Shown here in pieces: positions 25,410-31,750 of a stretch of 32,108 nucleotides of DNA. Origin of the DNA: Candidatus Zhuqueibacterota bacterium. GTDB lineage: Bacteria > Zhuqueibacterota > Zhuqueibacteria > Residuimicrobiales > JAFGEC01. Location of the stretch: contig JAFGEC010000464.1 in NCBI GenBank assembly GCA_016931775.1, positions 1-32,108 on the forward strand, read 5' to 3'. The notes beneath the pieces were generated by a model. The model ran no database searches. It was not told the origin of the DNA and saw nothing but the letters and a program-made list of their open reading frames with translations. Position numbers and translations under genes: made by a program. Within the stretch, counting starts at the first letter, position 1. Every line of letters begins with the position of its first letter.

Positions 25410-27517
25410 ATTTTCAATGTATCCCCGTACTTGCCGGTCAAATGAATAAACATCGGCCGGGATTCTGTGAGGATTTCAGCGCGCCATTCGGCTGTTGTTA
25501 TGCATAAATAGTCGTCTTTTGTCAAAGTAAACATGTGCGGCGAAAAAATGCTGATAAAAACCGCCTGACACTCTTTTACCACCAATGCCGCCGAAAGCGC
25601 CGGTTTTTTGACGTAATAATTGGGAGACCACCAGCCCCGCGGCGAGCCGGCATCACCCCGTATAACGGATATTTGCGCGTCTGTATTCAATGCACTCATG
25701 CCGAAAAAACAAGATCCTTCCGGCGTTTTCAGGATGACAATTTCTCCCTCTTGCTGAAACGGAGCATCCATTAAAAGCCAGTGTAAAGTGTATACTCGAT
25801 GAATAGAACACTCCATCCGGTCCAGCACAATCCAGACATCTTCCGGCAGCTGAATAATCGTTCGTTGATGTGTCACCGCAGGATTTAACCGGCCGTACCG
25901 TTTGAGCAATAACTTGCAGCCGCACATTTGCGGCGAACTTGCCTGCTTGGTCACAAAAGCGTGCGTCCATGGCAAAAACATAAATTTTCCGGCGCGCCGC
26001 ATCTGATCGCAGCCGTCCACGGTAACGGTATTATGATACCGGGTCGCAGTGAGTGAATTGTCCCATGGATCCGGCGCGTGATAACTGTAGGATCCCGGAT
26101 CCAGGGCGATATTTTCCCCCCTCCAGAAAATATCCGTATGCAGCATATCCGCCTGATGCGGCCGGTGTTTATAGCCGCCGCAGCGGAAAAACAGGGTACT
26201 CTGCCTGGTATGTAACGTATAATAACCGCCCACATCCGCCGACAGGTTTTTTTTCGCCCGGGGAAAAACCGGAGCCGCCATTGCTTCTTTACCAAACAGC
26301 CACCAAAGGTCCTCATCCCACGCACCGACGGGCAAAACTTTTTGTCCGGTGAACAGATAAAATCCCGCCTGAACCACGGGCCGGAAGTCGAGATAATCAC
26401 AATTGTTCAGCGGCAGAATGAGCGATCCATCGTTGTGACCGTAATTGGGCACGCGGCCGGTTTGCGGATCGAGCAAATCGTAAAGAAACCCGACTGCCGT
26501 CAGCAACCGTTTGCGGACGGCAGGGCAAAATTCCACACCGTTGAGCGCTCCCAGCCTCACTGCCCAGATATAATCTTGCAACGCCAGCCGGTGGTAAATC
26601 ATGGCGTGCTGGGCAAAGGTGCCGTCATCGTAAAACAGCTTTACTGCCAGTTTTTCCAGTAACCTGTGCCCTTTTTCCCGCCAGCGGGCCGATTGCCTGA
26701 ATTCGGGAAACAACAGGCCGATGGTAAACAAACCCATCGCCTCGCTGATACCGTGATTGTTATTTTGACTCAGCGCATAACCGATGTTGGCCTCGATCCG
26801 CTCTCCGGAAACGGCGATCATATGGGCAAGTTTAACCACTCGTTGCGGCGTTGTTTCCTGGCTCTCTGCAAAACCATACAGGCCGAAACACCACGCCATC
26901 ACGCGAAAAGCGACCTCCTGGCCGCACTTCCAGTTGGGACCGTGGTTCGGCGGATTTTTGAGATACCAGTCCTCCACAAGACGCCAGAAAACGCCGGCAT
27001 AATTATCATCGCCCGAGCTTGAATAGGCACGAACCAGCGCAAAAGTGAATCCAAACCGCGAAAGCTCCCAGATGGATTTAATATCATAGTCACCCGATTC
27101 AGGTATACGGCTCCAATGCTCGCCATGCGGTGCACTGGCGTGAGAAAACGGATCGGTAAACCAATCGGGCGGTAAACCGGCCGGGTATTTGTGTTCCCGG
27201 AACCAGGAAAAGGTTCCGTTTAAAACATTCTCCGCTTCGGTTGAAGCAGAATCGACGGTATCCCCTTTGGGAGGATTTGGCCGGGAATTTAAGGATTTAA
27301 AAAAAAAGCACGTGCGGCCGCACCGGCGGTAATCCGCATAGGACGCCGGACCGGCCAGGTTTTGATCCGAAAGATACTTCCGCAACGGTTTGTCACGCCA
27401 CTTTCGCAGAGGCGTTCTGCGTCGCAAGAGTCCGAGTTTGATTTTTATGCCGTACCAAAAACGGAAAAGCATCCAGCGCAGGCCGAAGGATTTGAGGATA
27501 TAAAAAAGATTTTTCAA
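25406..27517 (-). CDS. Heparinase II/III family protein
   Basis: About 703 aa. The N-terminal half is an alpha/alpha-toroid type region with NQNNNHG-like SQNNNHGISEAMGLF near residue 285. The C-terminal beta-sandwich carries the heparinase II/III signature HRPHQADMLHTDIFWRG and ALDPGSYSYHA near residues 490-520. There is no obvious signal peptide. Members inside exopolysaccharide loci are thought to act on uronic-acid-containing glycans, but their exact role is not settled. The frame opens at 27586, but that part is a repeat segment flanking the next gene. TTG at 27517 (giving LKNLFYILKSFGLRW) is the likelier start, with ATG at 27472 as alternative. It overlaps the following GT4 gene by 4 bases. 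Confidence 0.85.
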   Translation of the reverse strand: MKNLFYILKSFGLRWMLFRFWYGIKIKLGLLRRRTPLRKWRDKPLRKYLSDQNLAGPASYADYRRCGRTCFFFKSLNSRPNPPKGDTVDSASTEAENVLNGTFSWFREHKYPAGLPPDWFTDPFSHASAPHGEHWSRIPESGDYDIKSIWELSRFGFTFALVRAYSSSGDDNYAGVFWRLVEDWYLKNPPNHGPNWKCGQEVAFRVMAWCFGLYGFAESQETTPQRVVKLAHMIAVSGERIEANIGYALSQNNNHGISEAMGLFTIGLLFPEFRQSARWREKGHRLLEKLAVKLFYDDGTFAQHAMIYHRLALQDYIWAVRLGALNGVEFCPAVRKRLLTAVGFLYDLLDPQTGRVPNYGHNDGSLILPLNNCDYLDFRPVVQAGFYLFTGQKVLPVGAWDEDLWWLFGKEAMAAPVFPRAKKNLSADVGGYYTLHTRQSTLFFRCGGYKHRPHQADMLHTDIFWRGENIALDPGSYSYHAPDPWDNSLTATRYHNTVTVDGCDQMRRAGKFMFLPWTHAFVTKQASSPQMCGCKLLLKRYGRLNPAVTHQRTIIQLPEDVWIVLDRMECSIHRVYTLHWLLMDAPFQQEGEIVILKTPEGSCFFGMSALNTDAQISVIRGDAGSPRGWWSPNYYVKKPALSAALVVKECQAVFISIFSPHMFTLTKDDYLCITTAEWRAEILTESRPMFIHLTGKYGDTLKI

Positions 27518-27550
27518 CTTTATTCTCGCACTGAGACACAGAGAAAAAAC

Positions 27551-27621
27551 AAAAATTTTAGCCGAATTGCCGCTCATTATACACATCTTCTGTGCCTCCG
27601 TGCCCCTGTGCGAGGCCTTTT
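27551..27621. repeat. Direct repeat copy A flanking the GxxExxY gene
   Basis: An imperfect copy of the sequence at 28098-28166. Shared parts are AATTTTA, ATTGCCG, ATTATACAC, three tandem octamers ending in TGTGC or CGTGC, and a GAGGCCTTTT/GAAGCTTTT end. Here the octamers are TTCTGTGC, CTCCGTGC and CCCTGTGC (27588-27611). The repeat lies between the GxxExxY stop and the heparinase-family start. Confidence 0.65.
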
Positions 27622-27630
27622 TATTCTCTT

Positions 27631-28017
27631 TTATTCATCAATATAGCCATTTGTCAACCGAACAATCCCATCCCGAATTAGCGCTTCACCAAAATTTATC
27701 AATAATCCAAGCCTTGTGTCTGCCAGCTTGATATAAGTCAAAACTTTTTTCTTTTCCACCTTATGTAGTGTTTCAACGGATTTGAGTTCTACAAAAACTT
27801 TATTCTCTACAACCAGATCAACACAAAATGCTCTCGGAACGTTCAGATCCTTGTATTGGATCGGAATGACAACCTGACGCTCCACTTTGAGTCCATGGTT
27901 TGCCAGTTCATGCGCCATAACCACCTCGTAAACAGATTCGAGCAGTCCGGGACCGAGGGTGGTGTGGATTTCAAACGCCACATTGATAATAATACCGGTG
28001 ATTTCATTCAGTTTCAC
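27631..28017 (-). CDS. GxxExxY protein, PD-(D/E)XK-like fold
   Basis: 128 aa from the GTG at 28017, which has a strong GGAGG eight bases upstream; the frame extends to 28068, but that start lacks support. The family-naming motif reads GLLESVY at residues 24-30. A PD-(D/E)XK-type core is visible as Asp67 (CVDLVV) and Glu77-Leu-Lys79 (FVELKS). That fold suggests a nuclease or nuclease-derived protein (PF13366, PDDEXK_3), but no activity is established for the family. It sits between two conserved polysaccharide genes and is flanked by direct repeats of about 70 bp, so it looks inserted as a unit. No transposase accompanies it. Confidence 0.88.
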   Translation of the reverse strand: MKLNEITGIIINVAFEIHTTLGPGLLESVYEVVMAHELANHGLKVERQVVIPIQYKDLNVPRAFCVDLVVENKVFVELKSVETLHKVEKKKVLTYIKLADTRLGLLINFGEALIRDGIVRLTNGYIDE

Positions 28018-28097
28018 AAGAGCCTCCTTTTTTTTAAAAGTGATGGCTCTCTCCTTTTGAACTTTCACAAAAGTACAAAAAACTACGGATATAAATC

Positions 28098-28166
28098 AAA
28101 TTTTACTCAGATTGCCGTCTGTCCAATTATACACTCCGTGCCTCTGTGCCTCCGTGCGAAGCTTTT
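28098..28166. repeat. Direct repeat copy B flanking the GxxExxY gene
   Basis: Same orientation as copy A. It contains three tandem octamers, CTCCGTGC, CTCTGTGC and CTCCGTGC, at 28134-28157, preceded by ATTGCCG and ATTATACAC and followed by GAAGCTTTT. It runs into the TAA stop of the bi-domain oxidoreductase gene. The conserved block ATTGCCG starts at 27566 in copy A and 28111 in copy B, a 545-base offset. Confidence 0.65.
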
Positions 28167-30294
28167 ACAATATCCGAACCACCTTTCTCTCCCTTGCCGC
28201 CTCCACAGCCGCAAAACTGGCCGAGGTCACATTCACCAGCTCATCGAAAGGAATCAACGGCGCGCCGCCCTCTGCCAGAAACGCCACATAGCGAGCCAGT
28301 TCATGCCCGTGGCCTTTGTCCTGCTTTGACGTCCGGAATTTTTTAAATCCTTTAAAGCCGTACCCCGTCGTGATCCGGAAATTGTCCAAAAACAGCACAC
28401 GCCCCTGTGAAAATACTTCCAGCCGCTCCTTGGGGTACGCCTTGCTGCCGTTGGCGAAATAATTGACCGTGCCGATCGATCCGTCCGCCAGTTCCAGCAC
28501 AATACTCGTCTTGTCGTCACGCACCGCCGTGCCTTCACCCAGCAAAACGGCGGAAAGACTTTTAACGCGGCTCTCGGACAGAAACACCATCAAATCGATA
28601 AAATGACACGCCTCACCGATAATCCGTCCGCCGCCGCGCTCGGGATCGTGCACCCAGTGATCCGGTGGTATAATCCCGGCGTTCACCGTCATGGTCATGG
28701 CCAGCGGCTCGGTACGGCCGTGTAATAATTGCTTCATTTTCACAATATGCGGACTGAAGCGCCGGTTGAATCCGACCATTAACGACAAAGGCTGCGTGAG
28801 CGATTGATAAACCTGTAAAACATCCTGCAATTCACTTTGATTCATCGCCAGCGGTTTTTCCACAAATACGTTTTTCCCGGCTTTCAGCGCATCCGTGACC
28901 ATCCGCGCGTGCACCTGGTGCCCCGCCGCAATGATCACGGCACTGACGTCTTTATCTTCCAAAACAAGGGTTTTATCCGTTGTGGCGTTTTCGGCGCCGT
29001 ACTTTTTCGCCAGATAGGCGGCGGCATCGCTTTTAAGGTCCGCTATATACTTGATCCGCGCGCCGGTTTTTGCCAGCGCCGGCATTAATGTCATTTTTGA
29101 AAAATTACCGGCCCCAATCACCGCCAGTACGGGCTGTTGGCCATTGCGCGTGACGGACGGTAAAACCGGCAGCACGGTTTTGCGCTCGACGTCCTGAGGA
29201 TATTCCAGAATGATCCCCAGGGTGTTGCCCGCCTTGCCCATGTCCCGGTAAACCTGCGGGGCCTGCGCAAAAGGATAACGGTGTGTGATCAGGGGATCGA
29301 CAACCAGCCGTCCGCTCTGCATCATGGCCAGAACCGCTTCAAAATTGCGCTGCTCGGTCCAGCGGACGAATCCGTAGGGATAATCATGGCCCTTGAGCTC
29401 GTATTCATCATCGTACCGTCCCGGCCCGTAGGAGCAAGACACCTGAAAATCAAGTTCTTTATTGTAAAAATCCGCACGGTTCAAATTCAAACCCACTACG
29501 CCCACCAGCACGATACGGCCGCGTTTGCGGCACATGGCGGCGGACTGGTGAACGATGTCGTCGGTTGTTGCCGAAGCGGTGATCAGCACGCCGTCCACGC
29601 CCCGGCCGTTGCTCCAGGCGTCGGCGGCGGTCACCGGATCCGAGCCGGCCGGCACCGCAAAAACGCCGAACCGGCGCGCCAGTTCCAAACGCTGCTCCAC
29701 CAGATCCACACCCATCACCCGGCAGCCGTTGGCCAGAAGCAGTTGAGCCGTGATTTGCCCGATCAATCCGAGTCCGTAAACCACTATTTTTTCACCCAGT
29801 GTGGGTTGAATCAAACGGATGCCCTGCAATCCGATAGCGGACAGCACGGTAAACGCCGCCTGTTCGTCGGTCACTCCGCCGGGAATTTTGGCGCACAGGT
29901 TGACCGGTACGGCCGCTATTTCCGCGTGCGGGCCGTTGCTCACCACCCGGTCACCGGGCGAAAAGGCCGTCACATCCTGGCCGGCCGCCGTCACCACACC
30001 GGCGTTGCAATAGCCCAGCGGCAGCGGCTCATCCAGACGACGGAAAACCGTATCCAGTGTGGGTAATAGACCGTCGGTCTTGATCTTGTCCAGTACCTGC
30101 CGCACCTTGTCGGGTTGCGACTTTGCCTTAGCCAGCAGCGATCCGCGCCCGAATTCCACCAGCATCCGTTCGGTTCCCATGGAAATCAGGGACCGGCGTG
30201 TTTGTATCACCACCTTGCCCGGTACGGCAGCCGGTGCGGGGACATCCGCCAGGATTGTCGCCCCGGATCTCAGATTTTGCAGAATTTGTCGCAT
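28165..30294 (-). CDS. Bi-domain oxidoreductase: MDR dehydrogenase fused to Gfo/Idh/MocA
   Basis: 709 aa. The N-terminal half (to about residue 365) is a medium-chain alcohol-dehydrogenase-type domain, with MRQILQNLRSGATILADVPA, SMGTERMLVEFG, PLGYCNAGVV and the nucleotide loop YGLGLIGQ. The second half starts near residue 390 with LAVIGAGNFSKMTLMPAL and contains NVFVEKPLAMN, the EKP motif of Gfo/Idh/MocA oxidoreductases. This fusion is a recurrent member of surface-polysaccharide loci, often beside a heparinase II/III gene, as here. Its substrate is not known. It is the first gene of the minus-strand train; AGGG sits a few bases before the ATG. Its GC content is much higher than that of the central genes. 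Confidence 0.87.
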   Translation of the reverse strand: MRQILQNLRSGATILADVPAPAAVPGKVVIQTRRSLISMGTERMLVEFGRGSLLAKAKSQPDKVRQVLDKIKTDGLLPTLDTVFRRLDEPLPLGYCNAGVVTAAGQDVTAFSPGDRVVSNGPHAEIAAVPVNLCAKIPGGVTDEQAAFTVLSAIGLQGIRLIQPTLGEKIVVYGLGLIGQITAQLLLANGCRVMGVDLVEQRLELARRFGVFAVPAGSDPVTAADAWSNGRGVDGVLITASATTDDIVHQSAAMCRKRGRIVLVGVVGLNLNRADFYNKELDFQVSCSYGPGRYDDEYELKGHDYPYGFVRWTEQRNFEAVLAMMQSGRLVVDPLITHRYPFAQAPQVYRDMGKAGNTLGIILEYPQDVERKTVLPVLPSVTRNGQQPVLAVIGAGNFSKMTLMPALAKTGARIKYIADLKSDAAAYLAKKYGAENATTDKTLVLEDKDVSAVIIAAGHQVHARMVTDALKAGKNVFVEKPLAMNQSELQDVLQVYQSLTQPLSLMVGFNRRFSPHIVKMKQLLHGRTEPLAMTMTVNAGIIPPDHWVHDPERGGGRIIGEACHFIDLMVFLSESRVKSLSAVLLGEGTAVRDDKTSIVLELADGSIGTVNYFANGSKAYPKERLEVFSQGRVLFLDNFRITTGYGFKGFKKFRTSKQDKGHGHELARYVAFLAEGGAPLIPFDELVNVTSASFAAVEAARERKVVRIL

Positions 30295-30378
30295 AGCGTA
30301 CCCTGAATATTCTCCATTCAGTCAAAATAATAACGGAATTTATGTAAAAAATGTCGATTTATATACTTTTTTTGGGCT

Positions 30379-30478
30379 GCTCCGGCCTCCTCGGCCCGCG
30401 ATGCGGGCCTGCGGGGTCCTCCGCAGGCTCCGCACGCCTCCTCGTGCCGCTTCGCGGCACTCCGGGGTCGTGCTCCGC
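30379..30478. repeat. Two-unit GC-rich hairpin repeat
   Basis: Two diverged units start with GCTCC at 30379 and 30427. Each contains CCTCCTCG, then a perfect 7-bp hairpin with a 3-base loop: GGCCCGC/GCGGGCC at 30393-30409 and GTGCCGC/GCGGCAC at 30444-30460. GGGGTC follows in each. A further hairpin, CCTGCGG/CCGCAGG with a 6-base loop, lies at 30408-30427. The stems differ in sequence between units but both pair perfectly. The block is strongly GC-rich inside AT-rich DNA. Confidence 0.7.
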
Positions 30479-30527
30479 TTTGTTTTTTGTATAAAATACA
30501 TTTGTGAACCCTTGTATACCTATGATT

Positions 30528-30565
30528 TTCCGTGTGTTCCTTGTATTCCATGGCGTTCCGTGGTG
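30528..30565. repeat. Four-unit TTCC-phased degenerate repeat
   Basis: Four consecutive 9-10 base units each begin TTCC: TTCCGTGTG, TTCCTTGTA, TTCCATGGCG and TTCCGTGGTG. In style it resembles the tandem octamers of the repeats around the GxxExxY gene, although the units differ. Confidence 0.5.
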
Positions 30566-30669
30566 ACAAGAAAACAGCAAACCAATAGCAAACTTAAAAA
30601 TTTAGTTACTATTGACAAGCAAACCCCGGTAATCAATCAGGCTTTTTTACTCCCACATGAGCTTTTTTA

Positions 30670-30698
30670 ACCTCGCGCGGAGCCGCTGGGGCGCAGAT
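30670..30698. repeat. Degenerate GC-rich short repeat
   Basis: ACCTCGCGCGGAGCCGCTGG followed by GGCGCAGAT has the alternating CGC/GGAG/GCGCAG phrasing of a dispersed intergenic repeat class that I recognise from many bacterial genomes, often near GxxExxY genes. A weaker relative lies at 207-230. This is pattern recognition, not an alignment. Confidence 0.3.
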
Positions 30699-30833
30699 AT
30701 TTAGCCTGGCAATATGGATCGGGGTACCGGCTATTCCTTAATGTTTTTTTATTAAATTATGGTTAGGAAACAAGGGATATGATAAATTTTCTAATATTTT
30801 TGGTTGTTTTCTTTGCTTTTTTTAATCCCCAAT

Positions 30834-31106
30834 TCAGTTATGAGATTTTATATAATCATTCAAAACATCATTGATTCGGGTCTGCCAGCCCTTGCCCTTG
30901 GACTTGAAATAAATCAAGACCTGAGAACTCAAGCGAATGGATACAGGAATTTTTACAGGTTCCATTTGCGGGCCTCTGACCCGTTTTGGAATTTTTGGAT
31001 GATTTTTTTTTACCGGTTCCATCCGGGCGAGTAAATCATCGCTCAACGGCGGTGAGTCGATATCATCCCACGCTTTACTTTTGCTTGGTTTGCGACTGAC
31101 TTTCAT
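30834..31106 (-). CDS. brnA: BrnA family antitoxin
   Basis: 90 aa from the ATG at 31106; the frame is open to 31166, but that part lies inside brnT. The N-terminal half is basic and flexible, with PPLSDDLLARM. The C-terminal half ends VSIRLSSQVLIYFKSKGKGW followed by QTRINDVLNDYI, the conserved BrnA ribbon-helix-helix region. BrnA neutralises the BrnT ribonuclease and represses the shared promoter. The gene overlaps brnT by 32 bases, as is usual for this module. Confident family call from the paired signatures. Confidence 0.9.
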   Translation of the reverse strand: MKVSRKPSKSKAWDDIDSPPLSDDLLARMEPVKKNHPKIPKRVRGPQMEPVKIPVSIRLSSQVLIYFKSKGKGWQTRINDVLNDYIKSHN

Positions 31107-31359
31107 AATATATTCTTTCACGTTTGTTTGCTTTACGCAAACTGATAATTCGTATTTTATGAGCACGAAGGGTATAAATCATGACATGCAGCTTTTTGCC
31201 GATTAGACCAAGAGTAATCCATCGTTCTTCTCCGTAATCGTATCGATCATCAATCGTTTCCAGAGCAGAATCCCACTCGAAGCAAATCGCCTCTACAAAA
31301 TCAACATGATGACGGAAAAAATTGGCCTCCCGTTTCTGTTCATCCCATTCGTATTCCAT
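31075..31359 (-). CDS. brnT: BrnT family ribonuclease toxin
   Basis: 94 aa, the normal size for BrnT. The family signature runs through the protein: YEWDEQKREANFFRHHVDF at the N-terminus, DDRYDYGEERWITLGLIG in the middle and IRIISLRKANKRERIYYE at the end. The fold is RelE-like, and the toxin is a translation-inhibiting RNase in characterised members. It is transcribed before its antitoxin brnA, with a 32-base overlap. A consensus -35 lies upstream (see 31372-31400). No Shine-Dalgarno is visible, and the predicted transcript starts only a few bases before the ATG. It neighbours a second, divergent toxin-antitoxin pair. Confidence 0.92.
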   Translation of the reverse strand: MEYEWDEQKREANFFRHHVDFVEAICFEWDSALETIDDRYDYGEERWITLGLIGKKLHVMIYTLRAHKIRIISLRKANKRERIYYESQSQTKQK

Positions 31360-31371
31360 TTAATCGAACGT

Positions 31372-31400
31372 AATTTAGTAAAAAAAGGAATGAATGTCAA
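31372..31400 (-). promoter_or_regulatory. brnTA promoter
   Basis: On the minus strand the perfect -35 TTGACA (31400-31395) is followed after 17 bases by TAAATT (31377-31372), which matches the -10 consensus at four of six positions. Start of transcription would fall near 31365, leaving about six untranslated bases before the brnT ATG at 31359. Confidence 0.55.
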
Positions 31401-31406
31401 TCAAAT

Positions 31407-31416
31407 TGTATATACA
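31407..31416. promoter_or_regulatory. Palindrome in the divergent toxin-antitoxin control region
   Basis: TGTATATACA is a perfect 10-bp palindrome six bases upstream of the brnT -35, in the 151-base gap between two divergent toxin-antitoxin modules. It is placed to act as an operator for BrnA or for the other antitoxin; which one, if either, cannot be told. Confidence 0.35.
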
Positions 31417-31513
31417 TTTTAACTTGTAGATTTCAAATTAAGTATTACCACTCGTTCCCAAGCCAATGGAAAACGAAGAATATTGTCCTCTCATGAGTTT
31501 AATATGATTTTTG

Positions 31514-31750
31514 ATGATCCTGAACACGTCGGACGACGAGGTCATAAAGCAGGCAAAAACATACGCCAAACGCAACCGGACCAGCCTTTCTTCACTTGTG
31601 GAAAAATATTTTCAATCCTTGGCTGAAAAAAGTCAGTTTGACCTCACACCGACCGTCCGCGCTTTATCCGGCATTCTTAAAGGGAAAACAGACAAGGAAA
31701 TTAAAGACGCTAGATTTTTATATTTAAAGGAAAAATACCTGAATGACTGA
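31514..31750 (+). CDS. DUF6364-like antitoxin of a PIN toxin
   Basis: About 78 aa from the ATG at 31514 (a TTG at 31511 directly precedes it). The N-terminal half, SDDEVIKQAKTYAKRNRTSL followed by SSLVEKYFQSL, is a ribbon-helix-helix-type DNA-binding region of the DUF6364/VapB-like kind. The C-terminal part (LSGILKGKTDKEIKDARFLY) would wrap the toxin. It overlaps the following PIN-domain gene by 8 bases, the standard antitoxin-first order. The ribosome site is weak. It should bind and inhibit the PIN toxin and repress the pair. Confidence 0.82.
   Translation: MILNTSDDEVIKQAKTYAKRNRTSLSSLVEKYFQSLAEKSQFDLTPTVRALSGILKGKTDKEIKDARFLYLKEKYLND

Larger units (their letters stand above)
30295..30833. 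other. Upstream region of the operon: repeats, no gene
   Basis: These 539 bases precede the first operon gene and should hold its promoter, but I find no pair of good -35 and -10 hexamers. Next to the gene, CTGAAT (30303-30308) and ATTCAG (30316-30321) form a small inverted repeat. The rest holds the tandem hairpin element at 30379-30478, the TTCC-phased repeat at 30528-30565 and a degenerate GC-rich repeat at 30670-30698. Frames open here on both strands run through these repeats and are not credible genes. Confidence 0.5.

Noticed and set aside
28134-28157. Tandem octamers as a possible CRISPR array
   Set aside because: Units are eight bases with no spacers and no cas genes nearby.
29281-30066. 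261-aa plus-strand frame opposite the bi-domain oxidoreductase
   Set aside because: It is rich in His, Gln and Arg, as expected from the antisense of a GC-rich gene, and lacks family motifs. The minus-strand protein is clearly real.
30318-30670. Several frames through the GC-rich hairpin block on both strands
   Set aside because: Their translations run through hairpins and short tandem repeats and give Arg/Pro/Ala-rich low-complexity peptides with no conserved domain.
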